64,000 nucleotides of DNA from Isoetes taiwanensis (GCA_021234155.1 JAJEKV010000027.1:11730716-11794715); one strand, 5' to 3'. Shown: positions 45,935 to 56,429, numbered from the stretch's first letter. The notes: generated from the letters alone by a model not told the origin. Made by a program: numbers and translations.

Positions 45935-46820
45935 TACGAGGAGGCTTTGGATTACCAAAGCAATCTCTGATGACTTGGGTAAGTTTAACTGTTCCTGTAT
46001 AAGAAAAAACAGCAGCTTAATTCCTTAAAGACTTGAAAAAAAAAACAAGAACGGTGAAAAACAAAGAGGAAATTTACCTGTAGGGGATGTGCATTTGATT
46101 GTAATTTAAGGCACTAATCACATCAGCAAGAGCAGATAAAGAAACGTTAATTGCTTTGCCCTCTTCTAGAGTTTTTCCCAAAGCTTTATTCTTGAAGAGG
46201 CATTCACTGCCTCCCAGACCAATCAGCCAAATCTTTGCACTGCTGATGTCCCCAGTTCTGACATTTTACTGGATAATCCTTATCCTAACCAAACTATAAA
46301 ATCTGGCATTAATGAATACAGTAACAGTCGAGCTGAAGCAGTACAAAAGGATTTAACCTAGGGTTTTAATGCATTTCAGACCAATGAGATCGGCTTGAAG
46401 TGTCGTTTGAGGTTAGCGGTGGTTTTAGAGCGTGTTCCTTTCTTGTAAAGCTTTATTGCTTCAGAAAAATCTTGGGCAATAACTTCTGTCAGGTTCTCAA
46501 TTTCGATATGATCTAAGACACCCAGCTGGATGGAAAGGCTGCACATAAAATTTGAAGCACACAATTGCCCGAAATCGAGGATTAGGGTATGCTTGCCAGA
46601 ACCAGAAACTTTTCTTTTAGTGCAGAGATTACATTACCTTTTCTAAGGTTCGGTGGGTCTGATGGGCTTGCAAACAAGCAGGTTGCACAGGGATGCCTTG
46701 TAACTCTCGAGCATGCTCAAAGCAAAGGTATATTTGATGTGGCTATTGTGGTAGCACTCATGAAAAAGGTGTCTCAGAGTTCGGGGAACTACTCCAGGGT
46801 TTGATTTCGTCTCTTCCTGT
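45935..46820 (-). pseudogene. Kinesin-14 motor-domain fragment
   Basis: Four exon-like blocks in kinesin order: NPGVVPRTLRHLFHECYHNS and YTFALSMLESYKASLCNLLV after a CACAG acceptor (46,820-46,680); CSLSIQLG...IEIENLTEVIAQDFSEAI with YKKGTRSKTTA (46,530-46,420); IWLIGLGGSECLFKNKALGK, TLEEGKAINVSLSALADVIS and IPYR with a GT donor (46,250-46,081); VKLTQVIRDCFGNPKPP (about 45,995-45,945). The switch-II equivalent LIGLGGSE follows the plant KIN-14 form LIDLGGSE with D changed to G. The NxxSSRSH switch-I block is eroded and the P-loop exon is absent. A partial, dead copy. Confidence 0.8.
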
Positions 46821-46899
46821 GCAAATTCATCCATGCATGTCATTCTTTAATCTGGGTTCGGATTTCTTCTTCATCTTCCTTACCATCGTGTATGCTTTG

Positions 46900-47226
46900 C
46901 CCCTTCCAGTCTGCCATATGCCAGAATGCAAACATTATGCCCTTCCACTGCCCAATCAATCACTGCCTCCAGCTCTGCAAAAACAACAAGACATCTTTGA
47001 CACTAAGACTTCCTTACAACATCTCGAATAATCACAGTTCAAACTAGAAAACAAGTTGAACAAAAGAAATGTTCGCGGCAGCCGCCGCATTAACTTTCTT
47101 CTACATATAAAGAATCAGCCTATCTTGGTCCAACCACAAATAAATATAATAAAAAGCAACCACTACTCCACTAACAATAACATAAAGGCAATCTATAGTG
47201 CCATGGCACCTTGTTTTTTAAGCTAT
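46900..47226. other. Flank of the MULE, no supportable gene
   Basis: AT-rich DNA up to the target duplication TAGATTTGG at 47,227-47,235. Confidence 0.4.
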
Positions 47227-47235
47227 TAGATTTGG

Positions 47236-47305
47236 GGGAAATTTTTTCTTTAGGTTTTTTCAAATCATGTTTTTTGGTTTTTTATAGAATATTCTGTAAT
47301 ATTCC
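47236..47305 (+). repeat. MULE left terminal inverted repeat
   Basis: GGGAAATTTTTTCTTTAGG, GTTTTTTCAAATCATGTTTT, then GAATATTCTGTAATATTCC. Matches the complement of 59,842-59,912 in order with small gaps. Confidence 0.8.
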
Positions 47306-47789
47306 ATCCATTGAGTAGACAAATATAATTTGTTTTTGGTATTTACATACAAAGGTTTTTGGTATTGTAGTGCACTCAGTATCTAGTAATTATCCCCAAA
47401 AAAAAAACCAAAATATATATAGAGGTGTACTACATTGCAAATATGATGTTGTAATTTAGTAGACAAAGACAGTTGGTATTCATATACAACTCCACTTGGT
47501 AGCTAGAAAATATCAACATCAACAAAAATACTATAGAAAAGTATTGGATCTGAAACATGATACTCAAGTCCAAACACATTGGAGTCATGTGTTCTCAAAT
47601 GCCTCATCGTCTATAAAAAGACAACGCTTTCGCCTTTTTTCTTTCTTCTCAATACTAGGTAGTAAGGACAGAATAGAGGCTTGCTGCTCAGCATAGACTG
47701 GTAAGAAACTGCAACATAAGACAAACACACGTGATCAGTTTCTAACATGGGATCAATTCAAACGAAATGTAGAAATTGTGGCTCACTAA

Positions 47790-48090
47790 CTAATCAGCCG
47801 GCTCGTCAAGCACATCCACGGTAATATCTTCCTCATCATCCAAATTCAAATGGTCAGTAGAACTTCCTTCTGCTATAGGCTTCTTGAATGTTGACATTCG
47901 ATGTATTTTGACCATATCACAAATGTCAACATCATAATCCATTGCAAAGCAATGCAAACCTCTAAGTGCACATGCCTCAACCATAGACCCTGTACCTGTC
48001 AATAAATCCACAACATAATCACCAGAATCACATAACAATTGAAGTAGGAACTCATTAAATTGAGTGCTCTTCTCCAAATTATGCCTGTCG
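47790..48090 (-). pseudogene. N4/N6 DNA methyltransferase-like protein, C-terminal part
   Basis: Minus strand reads HNLEKSTQFNEFLLQLLCDS then GDYVVDLLTGTGSMVEACAL, RGLHCFAMDYDVD. This matches the C-terminal end of permuted (beta-type) N4-cytosine/N6-adenine DNA methyltransferases: K-S-x-x-F-x-x-x-LL, then motif I (D-x-F-x-G-x-G-T, here DLLTGTGS) and an acidic residue after the next strand. An acidic tail follows. The catalytic DPPY-type motif IV should lie N-terminal and is not found; that part was probably lost when the retrotransposon inserted or was later deleted. Homology and frame end abruptly at about 48,090 where gag begins. Confidence 0.6.
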
Positions 48091-49093
48091 CCTTGCCTTT
48101 CTCCTGGAAGTACTGCTGCTTGTGCCCGCTATTCTGAGGTCCTGACCCCTGCAAGCTTATAGCCTTGGATTCTGCTTCTGATACTGTCCTAGGGTTTATT
48201 GCTCTCACAAGCTTGCGGATCTCCTCATTCAGCCCCTCGATATAGCTTTCTACTGCATGCTTCTCTCCCAACCCGGCACATCTGACCTTAGCCTCATGAA
48301 TTCCTCGTATATTTCTGAATGATTTGTTGCCTTCTTTGCGCAACACAGTAAAACTGCTGCATCATCTTTGGACTTATGTTCCCTTGGAGCGTAATGGCGC
48401 TTTGAAGGCTTTAGCAAACTTTCACGAACTTACAAGCATCCTGCTTAAGCCATGTGCCTTTGCATACCCCTTCCACCAAATCCGAGCGGCTCCTTTCAAG
48501 TTGGCTGTTGCAACTCTGCCTTTGTCCTTATCCTTCATGCCATAAGCATTTCCGTACTCGCTCATTTCGTCCAGCCATGCCTCTGCTTCCAAGCCTGACC
48601 TGTTCTCCCCTGAGAACTGTTCCAGTTTCCGGGCCTTCCATACATTGCCCAGTGCGGAATCTACCTTCTTCTGGTAGTCGGAGGCCCTGGTATCTCTTTG
48701 TCGTCCCTCTGGGGTGTTCCTCTGCCTTCCCTCTGTTCGTTCCTGAGCCTGTTCTTCCTCTTCCTCAGAGTCGGAGTCTGAGTCTGAACTTGAGTCGGAA
48801 GATTCCGGACTGGGGGATCTCCTTCTCTTGCTCCTCTTCTTGTCCCTTCCTTCCCTCCGAGCTGATGCTTGCGGCAACTGAGCATTGCCCACCGAACCCA
48901 CTCCTGCTTGCACGGACAGTAATGCCTTTATCTGCTCCAGATCCGTCCTCATCTGGGCTATCTCCTGCTCTGGGGTCATGGGTTCCCTATCTTCAAATAG
49001 GTTCCTTGCCGGGGGTGGTCTGGGCGGGGTTTGCTCTTCTATAAGGTCTCGCAGTTGTCGTTCCCCTGCGCTTAGCCCTCTAGCTGCATCCAC
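48090..49093 (-). pseudogene. Ty3/Gypsy-type gag, broken and truncated
   Basis: Starts MDAARGLSAGERQLRDLIEE at 49,093. A Pro-rich stretch and an SR/acidic segment (KKRSKRRRSPSPESSDSSSD, then a run of E) lead to the retrotransposon gag domain (LEQFSGENRSGLEAEAWLDE, LKGAARIWWKGYAKAHG, about 48,600-48,440). After a frame change it continues LRKEGNKSFRNIRGIHEAKV, EKHAVESYIEGLNEEIRKLV, INPRTVSEAESKAISLQG (48,346-48,160). It is cut at about 48,090 by the methyltransferase sequence, before any zinc knuckle. Confidence 0.8.
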
Positions 49094-49259
49094 AAGTGAT
49101 TAATGGCTATATGGTTAGTTCCATTTGTTCTCTTGCATTGTTTATGTTTGTTGGTATAATTGTGGGGCAAAATATATCAACAAAACATTTAAAGTGCGGT
49201 AGAATTGTATTTATATATCATATAATATTTTAAATACAAAAAGTCTCCGGGATCAAGAG

Positions 49260-50796
49260 TCTAGCTAGTCTTGAAATCGCCGGTAAGACGGGTTGTCTTC
49301 AAGAAACTTCTTAACTTGGGCCGTCCCTACCGAGTGACCCAAGTTCCTGATGATGCTTGCTGGCGAGCCTCCCTGGATGGCTCTCACCAGGTCTTCTACC
49401 TAGCGATTGGGATGTAAGGGCATGATCCTTTGCTAATCTCCCACGGCGTCGATTGGGGGGATGGCGAAGTCGAAGAGGTCAAGTGCCATTGCCCTCTTGA
49501 CTAAGACGGCATAGTCGACATTTGCTTTGCTATTCGAGCATGCACTGCCTGAGAGCTTTGAGTGCAATCGGCATAAACACTCCTTCTTAGCCTCACGGGA
49601 CTGAACTTGCGGTGAATTACCGCTATTCTCCCATCCATCGGCGGTGGTAAGTAGTACCCGGCGACTTTGTCGTTGTTATGTCGCGAAGCTTCCCGCTTGT
49701 TTGGCCTCCGGCTACGTGCCTTGAGTACTCGTCGACCTCTACTTGATGAGCTCCTGTAGTCTTCAATTGTGCGGTCGAGCCTCCCGAGGTCGATTCCTTC
49801 TCCTTTTTGGCGGGGGTGATATTGAAGGACCCGGCATTAGGATACTCGTGGGTCTTCCCACGGATCCCCATCTGCTCTTGGAGGGCGAGGAACTCCTCCT
49901 CTCAGGCAGCCCCGCCGTCCATCAATTGCCTTATCTTTGCTTTGTAGGCACGGATGTCCGAGGTCGTCTCCCCCGTAGGTGTCGGACTCCCTCACTTGGA
50001 GCGGGAAAGTCCGATGCTCCCCCGGACGATGAAGTCGCCCGTGTCGTCTACCCTTGCAGCTTGGTGGAGCAGTTCGTCCAACCTGAGCTCCCTCTCCCTA
50101 CATTCGGGGAGGTTCTGGATGTCGCTGAGGAGTAGATACTCCTCTCCGTCGATGATGATAGGGGCTAGGCTTGTGATGCCTAGCCCGAGTGGGGGAGCAA
50201 CTCTGATGCCCTGCTGGCTCTGCTCAAAATTGATCAGCTCCTGCTCTCCTTGGCGCCGTTCTTCGTCCGAGTCGAGCTCCGTGTATCCTTCGTCGTCCGA
50301 CTCTTCTTCATCCTCTCTTGCTTCCTGTTCTTGTTGAAACTGCAGTAGCATTTGCTCTTCCCCCTGCTCAGCTATGGGGTCTACCTCCATCGGAGGGATA
50401 GAGGTTGCCCCCATCGGGTTCTCGGCGCAGTGGGATAAGAAGATGGCTAGGGCGGCGGTGTAAGAGAAGTACTTGGTCCCTTGTTGTCATCGGGACTATG
50501 TAATCGGGTAGCCTCTGCGCCTTGTTAGTCAAGTATTTGGCGATGTTGGGGACATCGCCCAAGGCTGCTTGAAGGGATTGGCGGGGAACAAAGTATCCTA
50601 TGCAAGGGGGAACTTGAACAAGGGAGGGTCCTACCCTAGCTTGAAATTCTGCTAGCACCTGCCTATAAGCTGGGGTTGCATTTAGCGTAGCTTGGATGTC
50701 GATTTCTTTCACAAAGACTTGGAAGATGTCGTTGACATCTGCCCGATAAGCATGGGCACCGGCGCATGTACCATCGCCCAAATCAGCAGTAGCCAT
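49260..50796 (-). pseudogene. Unrecognised GC-rich ORF unit 1
   Basis: Starts MATADLGDGTCAGAHAYRAD at 50,796, about 110 bp after a CTATAAATAAG TATA box. Blocks: DIFQVFVKEIDIQATLNATP, SLVQVPPCIGYFVPRQSL, LPDYIVPMTTRD, then after one frameshift (about 50,480) TKYFSYTAALAIFLSHCAEN, an acidic Glu-rich region (50,340-50,250), LGLGITSLAPIIIDGEEYLL and LRLDELLHQAARVDDTGDF. Further frame changes near 49,990 and 49,640 precede a C-terminal part (AMALDLFDFAIPPIDAV; GGSPASIIRNLGHSVGTAQV) ending at about 49,265. I do not recognise any domain. Coherent amino-acid composition across several frames suggests one former protein of about 500 residues. Confidence 0.5.
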
Positions 50797-50903
50797 TGAT
50801 TTAGCAAGGAAGGGAGTATCAAACGGATCTGTAAGCCTCGAGCTGAAAGATCGCCTAAGCAGTGGGGAGCGAATTTGCAGGGTACCAATTGAGGAATGGG
50901 GAA

Positions 50904-50914
50904 CTTATTTATAG
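50904..50914 (-). promoter_or_regulatory. TATA box of unit 1
   Basis: Minus-strand CTATAAATAAG about 110 bp before the unit 1 ATG. Together with the palindromes at 51.10 and 51.30 kb it matches the layout of unit 2. Confidence 0.6.
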
Positions 50915-51095
50915 GAAAGGGAAAACCCTAATTTTTGGAAGACTTGGAATTTACTGAGATTAGGCAATTCTAACCTATTAAGTGATGTAATTGCAAGTTT
51001 GAAGTATATTTCTAGGGTTTGAGCATGCTAAGGAGAGCTACTGAACTTATTGTGCAATTTGGAGATCATTTAGTGAAGAAATGAGAGTGCGAGGG

Positions 51096-51357
51096 GTCTC
51101 ACCGCGTTGCTTGACCCGATTTCTAAAATGTAGAAATCATCTGGGCGCCGACGTATGAGACATAGGTCCCAATTGGGCTAGGATTACTCAATTTAGGTGA
51201 TCTAAGACCTGTAATTCCACTAAACTCATCGAGTTAGGCAGAATTGACCCCTTACTTGGTCGATTTGGAGCTGTTTTGGGCATTTTTGGGCATGGTCTCA
51301 CGTTGCTATGGCCGATTTTCTAGAATGTAGAAATCGTCTGGGCGCGACGTGTGAGAC
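51096..51357. promoter_or_regulatory. Palindrome pair upstream of unit 1 (H1, H2)
   Basis: H1 spans 51,096-51,161 and H2 51,295-51,357. Each begins GTCTCA, has an inner stem TTCTA-(5 bases)-TAGAAATC, and ends CTGGGCGC..GACGT(A/G)TGAGAC, so each can fold back on itself over about 28-31 bases per arm with some mismatches. H1 and H2 start 199 bp apart. They lie upstream of the unit 1 TATA box as read on the minus strand. Confidence 0.75.
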
Positions 51358-51488
51358 ATCGTCTCAATTTTGCTCAAAACTCTAATTTAATTAAAACAAA
51401 AGCTAGGGATCGATATCTTGACCTATTTAAACAAGGTTTGACACTTTATTTACACAAAAAATTCTTTATATTAACAAAATTTTCCCCG

Positions 51489-52736
51489 TTATTTACAAAA
51501 CTCAAGGTCGTTAAGCCCTTGATGTGCCCGGCAAGATACATATCCCGCCTCATGAGGGTAACCCTCTTCGCGTGCACCGCGGGCCGTTGAATCTTCAAAA
51601 TGTTTCACTAAGTGGGCTTGGCCGCCTCTTGCAAACACAAAGAACATCTCGTCATCCACGCGCGCATATGTGTTTTGTATTCTTGAATGACTTCCAGCGG
51701 ACCCGGACTGGAACGGCGGGGAATCGAGGTCCGTAACTCTTACGGAAGTGGCGGATCTCCTTGAGTGCCCCTGTCTTCCTCCTGTTTCTTCTTGTTCCGC
51801 TTCTTCCGGGTGCTCGTGGGGGCTTGGGCTTTGGTGGAGGGGCTTTAGTGTCACGGCTCTTAGGTGAGTGCCGCCTTCAATCGTTCTCACCCGGTGCTCA
51901 CGGTAATAGGTGTTGTAGGCCTCCCACTTAATACCATATATGCGTTGTGCTCCCTCATTCTCTTCGATAGACCTTTAAAGGGGTCTATCACATAGGCTTC
52001 CATGCGGCCGTGGGGTCTTGACTCTATCCCCCACGTCGGGAAATGGTGGGGGCCGCCACCTGCCCGGCCTCCTCACGCTCTTGGGCCGTCTGCGCTGGGG
52101 TACCTCTTCCTCTGACCCAGGGGCTTTGAAGAGCTTGCCCCGTCTGCGCCCGCCGCGTAGTCTTGGTCCCCGAATCGTCGGTGGTGGGCGGGGTCTCCTT
52201 TCCCGGCGACTTCGTTGATGACAAGGTTCTCGCCCTCTTCCCAACCTTGACCCGGCTTCCTCTTGCCGCCTTGATGGCCTTGGCCCTCCTCTTCTTGGAT
52301 CCGTACGCGTCTTCACGACCCTTTGATCTCTGCTCCGTGGCTCTTTGACCGTGCTTGTGGGCCGAAGCGTCGCGAGTCGGCCTCTTCTTCCGGGGTGAGT
52401 TCGGCGGCTGCTCCTCCTCTCTTCCACTGCTCCCTCTGCCCATTGTTTCCCTCTGCTCCTCCCCGTGGGTTGGCGTCCCCACGGTGTTGCTCCTGCTGCT
52501 CCCGCTTCACGCCTCTGCCCGTGCAATTTCGTTGAGGATCTAGTCCATGGCGTCTGTCCGGTCGTCCTCCAAGATCTCTGTGTGGTCGCTCCGGTCCGAC
52601 CACGATTCCTCGCTCGGCGAAGATCCGTCGGCGTGGAGAAGGCGTTCAAAGAATCCTGTGAAAAGGCGGGCCGCTGGCGGCGGAGGATCCGCTTCGGCTA
52701 GGCTTCCTTGCGATCCCGCCCGTGCGGGCCATCATT
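51489..52736 (-). pseudogene. Unrecognised GC-rich ORF unit 2
   Basis: ATG at 52,736 or 52,733, about 105 bp after a CTATAAATAG TATA box. Coherent stretches: AARLFTGFFERLLHADGSSP, WSDRSDHTEILEDDRTDAMD (52,660-52,545), then a very basic, Arg/Lys/Gly/Ser-rich region (GSKKRRAKAIKAARGSRVKV, 52,310-52,250) and a C-terminal part with TIEGGTHLRAVTLKPL, VRVTDLDSPPFQ and DDEMFFVFARGGQ (51,880-51,600). At least two frame changes and one stop. No domain recognised. A basic disordered middle could bind nucleic acid, but that is inference. Confidence 0.45.
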
Positions 52737-52834
52737 TTACGGTTCGTCGATTGGAGCTACGCGCCAGAAGATCGCCTTGACAATACGAGCGAAGTTCTCG
52801 GGAAGGACGGGAAAAAAATGGGAGGGGTCCGGTT

Positions 52835-52844
52835 CTATTTATAG
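52835..52844 (-). promoter_or_regulatory. TATA box of unit 2
   Basis: Minus-strand CTATAAATAG, about 105 bp before the unit 2 ATG. Confidence 0.6.
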
Positions 52845-52918
52845 GGCCAATTTTAGGTCAACTTTTAAACTACCTTTTTGGGTTGTCTAGAGCACCTACA
52901 AACACCTAATTAAGCAAG

Positions 52919-53164
52919 GTCTCACACGTTGCGCCCAGCCCGATTCCTAGAATCTAGAAACCTGTCCTGGCGCGACGTGTGAGACATGGTGGGGCCCACT
53001 ATTAAATTAACATGTAACATGCTAAATCTACTAATTCTTAGCTTAAATTTATCAAGATATTTTACTGTAATTTACAACTTTTTGGTGTCAAAGCTGAATG
53101 TCAAGACGTTAATTCCAGCCGATTTCTAAAATGTAGAAATCTGTCCTGGCGCGACGTATGAGAC
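52919..53164. promoter_or_regulatory. Palindrome pair upstream of unit 2 (H3, H4)
   Basis: H3 spans 52,919-52,985 and is the most symmetric: GTCTCACACGTTGCGCCCAG on the left faces CTGGCGCGACGTGTGAGAC on the right, with inner CCTAGAATCTAGAAA; its arms pair over roughly 24 of 31 positions. H4 spans 53,100-53,164 with the same right arm (CCTGGCGCGACGTATGAGAC) and core TTCTAAAATGTAGAAATC, but a diverged left arm. Starts are 181 bp apart. Confidence 0.75.
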
Positions 53165-53357
53165 CACCCTACTTTTTGGATGTTGGCTCATCAATTTCAG
53201 TCTTTTTACGTTTCTATTCATTTTTAACTGTTACTAGCTTAGCATAAACTACAAAAATGAGAAAAAAAAATTCTCATTTTTCGAGGTTTGAGGATCCTAT
53301 CAAGTTAGTGCTACTGGGAACATGGCCAGTGCTTTGCTCTTGGTCTCCAAGAACATA

Positions 53358-53369
53358 GCTCTGATACCA
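53358..53369 (-). other. Primer-binding site of the truncated retrotransposon
   Basis: Minus-strand TGGTATCAGAGC one base from the LTR end (..GGGACGTCACA), complementary to plant initiator tRNA-Met. Confidence 0.85.
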
Positions 53370-53370
53370 C

Positions 53371-54994
53371 TGTGACGTCCCCTACTCGTATACGGTGCAC
53401 TCACCGTATACAACCAGGAGTTCATCCCCCATACCAGCTCCGTGCCAATACAGGGCCCTCCACATGACACTGCAACCGTAACGGGTTCCAGTGGGAAGAG
53501 TGGAAGGGTCATTGCACCCCGTCTCCCTCAGGGCCTACCTAGCTGCGGAAGCGTAAACATACATGTCAGTAGCACATACATCAACATCATATGACCATCG
53601 CGAAGGATGGTCCTCCACATATCTGCATAGACGAAGATCAGCACATCACATAGGGAATCCTACCCAAGGCTCAGACACAGGGATGGACTGACAAGCTTGG
53701 GTCTCCAGAGTTCATTGCAGACAGAATTCATGGCAATGGATTTGGCTGGCATAAGAACATGGCCTAGGGTTGTCCACTCCATCCGCCCCTCCTGTGCACA
53801 CTTTGCAGAGTAGGCTGAAAAGTGTTGGGACTGATCAGAAGCCCGCGGATGCATAGCCAAGGGGCTATATCCCGGGTTACATCTCCCCGCCCGATGGAGC
53901 GGTAGGGATCTCTCCCTCCAGAGATCTACAATGCTGACTCAAGGTGACTAGAGGGCCACTGCCCGTATCCGACTTGAACTCAATGGAAGGTCATATTCAC
54001 CACCTCACGAGTGTCGAGCCCATGCCTTGCCCACACGCAGTGGCAAGCCATTAGACCTAGTCACAGTGACCCCCGGCAGTACTAACACACCATAGGGGTC
54101 GTTCAAGAGTCGAAACATGAACCTCCTTATAAGCCGCCGCCCCTTCACCCACAACCAGGTGTGGCTCTTGTGCACAGGCCGCATCTACAGTGTGCTAGAG
54201 AGGCTACTCTAGGAGCATCAACTACAAAGCTTTAGGTCTCTACCCCCCTTCCCAATACAAGGAGTTCATAGAGATGCATCATCCATATACTTCACAGAGA
54301 ACTAAAGAACTAAATCTAATCTACAACATAGAGTTAGGTTCTTTAGTTAGAATCTGCTATCTAGAGATCTAGAGGGCTGCTGTGGGCAATCTAATAGGCT
54401 AAACCCTCTTGATTCAATGACTAAAATAGGGTGTAGACTATCTAATTGGCCAAATACCGATCCTTGAGGGGCTCCTCTCGACCGAGCTCGACCATCCTTT
54501 TGAAACGCCGAACCCGGAGAAACTAAGGATGCAATTCTCCCAAATGAGTTCGGATGCGGTTTTTGGCCGCTGAAGCAGACCAAAACAGAGTTCTGAAGCC
54601 CTAAAATCGAAAATTGGGTTAGCTAGGGTTTCCAACCCTATATAGACAAGGGGGTTGGCTAGGGTTTCCAATTATCCCCTTTTGGCATGTGGGATAATTG
54701 GAAATGGGCCCACTTGCCCTTAAGGGCTAGGTGGCCAAATGTGCCCACATGGAAATGTGTGCACATTAATGAATGTGTACATTGGAAAATGTGCACATTA
54801 ATTGCACCTATGGGTATGGCCCACTTGGCATCAAGTGGCCACATGGAAATGTGTGCTCACATTAATGTGTACATTGGAAAATGTGCACATTAATACTAAT
54901 GCACATTCTTAGCAAGTTGCCCCCTAGGGGCTACCCACTTGGCTATACGTTGGCGTACACGTCAATCGGGGTGGCGTGTACGCGTGACGTGGCA
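53371..54994 (-). repeat. 5' LTR of the truncated retrotransposon (outer end estimated)
   Basis: The inner end is fixed by the PBS; on the plus strand it starts TGTGACGTCCCC. The outer end is placed at ..GTGACGTGGCA (54,994), giving TG..CA ends, but without a second LTR this is a guess. A minus-strand CTATATAGG near 54,640 is a plausible TATA box. The U3 side has two direct repeats containing CCACATGGAAATGTGTGC and GTACATTGGAAAATGTGCAC (about 54,745-54,803 and 54,840-54,895). ORFs called in this stretch are not supported. Confidence 0.6.
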
Positions 54995-55560
54995 GTACAA
55001 TATATGTCCTGGGAGCGTATACTGTGCTGGAACGTCACAAAAAGCAGGGGGAGTGATGTCACCTGCCTGTTTTTCAGTATCATCAGACTCATTGGTTGTT
55101 CTTTCTGTATCACTGACTGGATCCCCACTAGCCTCAACTGACATTGTTAATTTATGACTGGCGTAACGACCTCTTGGTTTTCTTTTTGGAGTAACTAGTC
55201 TAGTAGGCTGTAAATCTGGCTTACTATTTCTCGTTTCTACCACCATACCATATGTAATACTGAAAGAACACCACAAGAAATATATTAGCAACCTATGTGA
55301 AGGCTTAAACAAACATTCTCATATGGCAAGTATATTGTAAAAGAATGTAAAGCTAAAGCAACAAGAATCGACCCTTTAAGCAAACTTCAGCATCAAAAAA
55401 ACAGAAAATTCAACTGAAGATAGCTGCGGGACCATAAATCCGACTGTATTTGGAGGACCTTATATCTAAGTTTGATTGATCGAAACAGAGGGTGCGGCGC
55501 CGCTGCTACTTCATCATCAGAAAAGTCTATATCTATGTCTAGCACCATTTTTTCAAACCC
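54995..55560 (-). pseudogene. N-terminal part of the methyltransferase-like MULE gene
   Basis: A first exon MVLDIDIDFSDDEVAAAPHP then LFRSIKLRY (55,547 to about 55,460) and, after an intron with TTTCAG acceptor (55,265), an exon with YGMVVETRNSKPDLQPTRLV, KRKPRGRYASHKLTMSVEAS and ending PAQYTLPGHILY at the retrotransposon edge. No domain is visible here. Joining it to the methyltransferase part at 48.09 kb rests on strand, order and their shared position inside the MULE, not on a continuous frame. Confidence 0.45.
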
Positions 55561-55860
55561 ATTTTTTCTGTACCAAATCCGGCATTGTGCTTAGAACCTA
55601 TTCTTAAGAAAAATGGATCAAACAGGATGATGAAACGCAAAACAGATCAAACCTTCATCATTGACCATATTTAAGGGTAAAGTGGGCGGCCACAAGCTAC
55701 TTCAAATAAAAAATAAAGAAAATTCCACTGAAGAAACATCTCACTGCGAGACCCTGAATCCGACTGTTTTTGGAGGAAATAGCAGACCATAAATCAGTTT
55801 GATGGATCGAGATAGAGGGTGCGGCGCCGCTGCTACTTCAGCATCGAAACAAATTCAGCA
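55380..55860. repeat. Direct duplication over the 5' end of the leftward MULE gene
   Basis: GAGGGTGCGGCGCCGCTGCT with surrounding sequence (AATCCGACTGT..TTTGGAGGA, GA(T/A)CGA(A/G)A.AGAGGG) occurs at about 55,385-55,520 and again at about 55,690-55,850, offset about 315 bp. Confidence 0.75.
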
Positions 55861-56114
55861 TCGAAATATAGAGAACTCACCAGAGTTGAAAGCAAGCAGA
55901 ATCGAGAGACGTTTTTGAAGCTTAGGGTTTCGCAGCACTAAAACATTTTCTACAATGCATTTCTAAAATGACGACTTTTAAAATGTATTTTTCAAATACA
56001 TTTCTAAAATGTATTCTTTCTAAAATGGTTCTAATATGAGACATGTTACATTGCCTAAAGTTTAAGAGAAACATCCTCTGACCTCGCACACGCAGACAGA
56101 TATCCACAGTCACC

Positions 56115-56245
56115 ACAGCATTCCGATAACTTGCATTCGGATAACTTGCATTTGGATTACCACGGATGCTTAGTAGTCGTTTATAAGTAGTTCCTAAGTA
56201 GCCGTTTATAAGTAGTTCGTAAGTAGCCGTTTATAATTACTGTGA
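56115..56245. repeat. Short tandem repeats in the central promoter region of the MULE
   Basis: Three rounds of about 26 bp with GTAG(C/T)CGTTTATAAGTAGTT (56,170-56,240), preceded by two or three rounds of CATTCGGATAACTTG-type units (56,117-56,157). Confidence 0.7.
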
Positions 56246-56429
56246 TCGTTATAATAATCATTTTAATTACATGACTCATTTTAATTAATAGCAGCACTAC
56301 GAAAATTAAGTTGGTGGGTAACGAATATGTCCGTTCATTGCGGCACCAATCTCGTGAGTTATTCGAAAATCAATATAAATAACGGATGTCCAACTCTCGT
56401 GCGTTTACAGAATTTCACACAAGTGAGAA

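Larger units (their letters stand above)
48090..54994 (-). mobile_element. Truncated LTR retrotransposon with two extra transcription units before gag
   Basis: Read on the minus strand: a putative 5' LTR (53,371-54,994), PBS (53,358-53,369), two GC-rich ORF units (52.7-51.5 and 50.8-49.3 kb), gag (49,093 to about 48,090), then an abrupt end. Protease, RT, integrase and the 3' LTR are missing. PBS to gag distance is about 4.3 kb, far longer than usual. The two units may be true parts of the element, or may have been added later. The interval 51.9-52.8 kb is visibly GC-rich against the AT-rich surroundings. Confidence 0.65.

Noticed and set aside
48454-50337. Long plus-strand ORFs opposite gag and unit 1
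   Set aside because: They are the reverse of clear gag sequence and of the minus-strand unit; no domains.
52018-52780. Several plus-strand ORFs in the GC-rich block
   Set aside because: GC-rich DNA has few stops in any frame; TATA box and palindrome layout and the parallel with unit 1 favour the minus strand.
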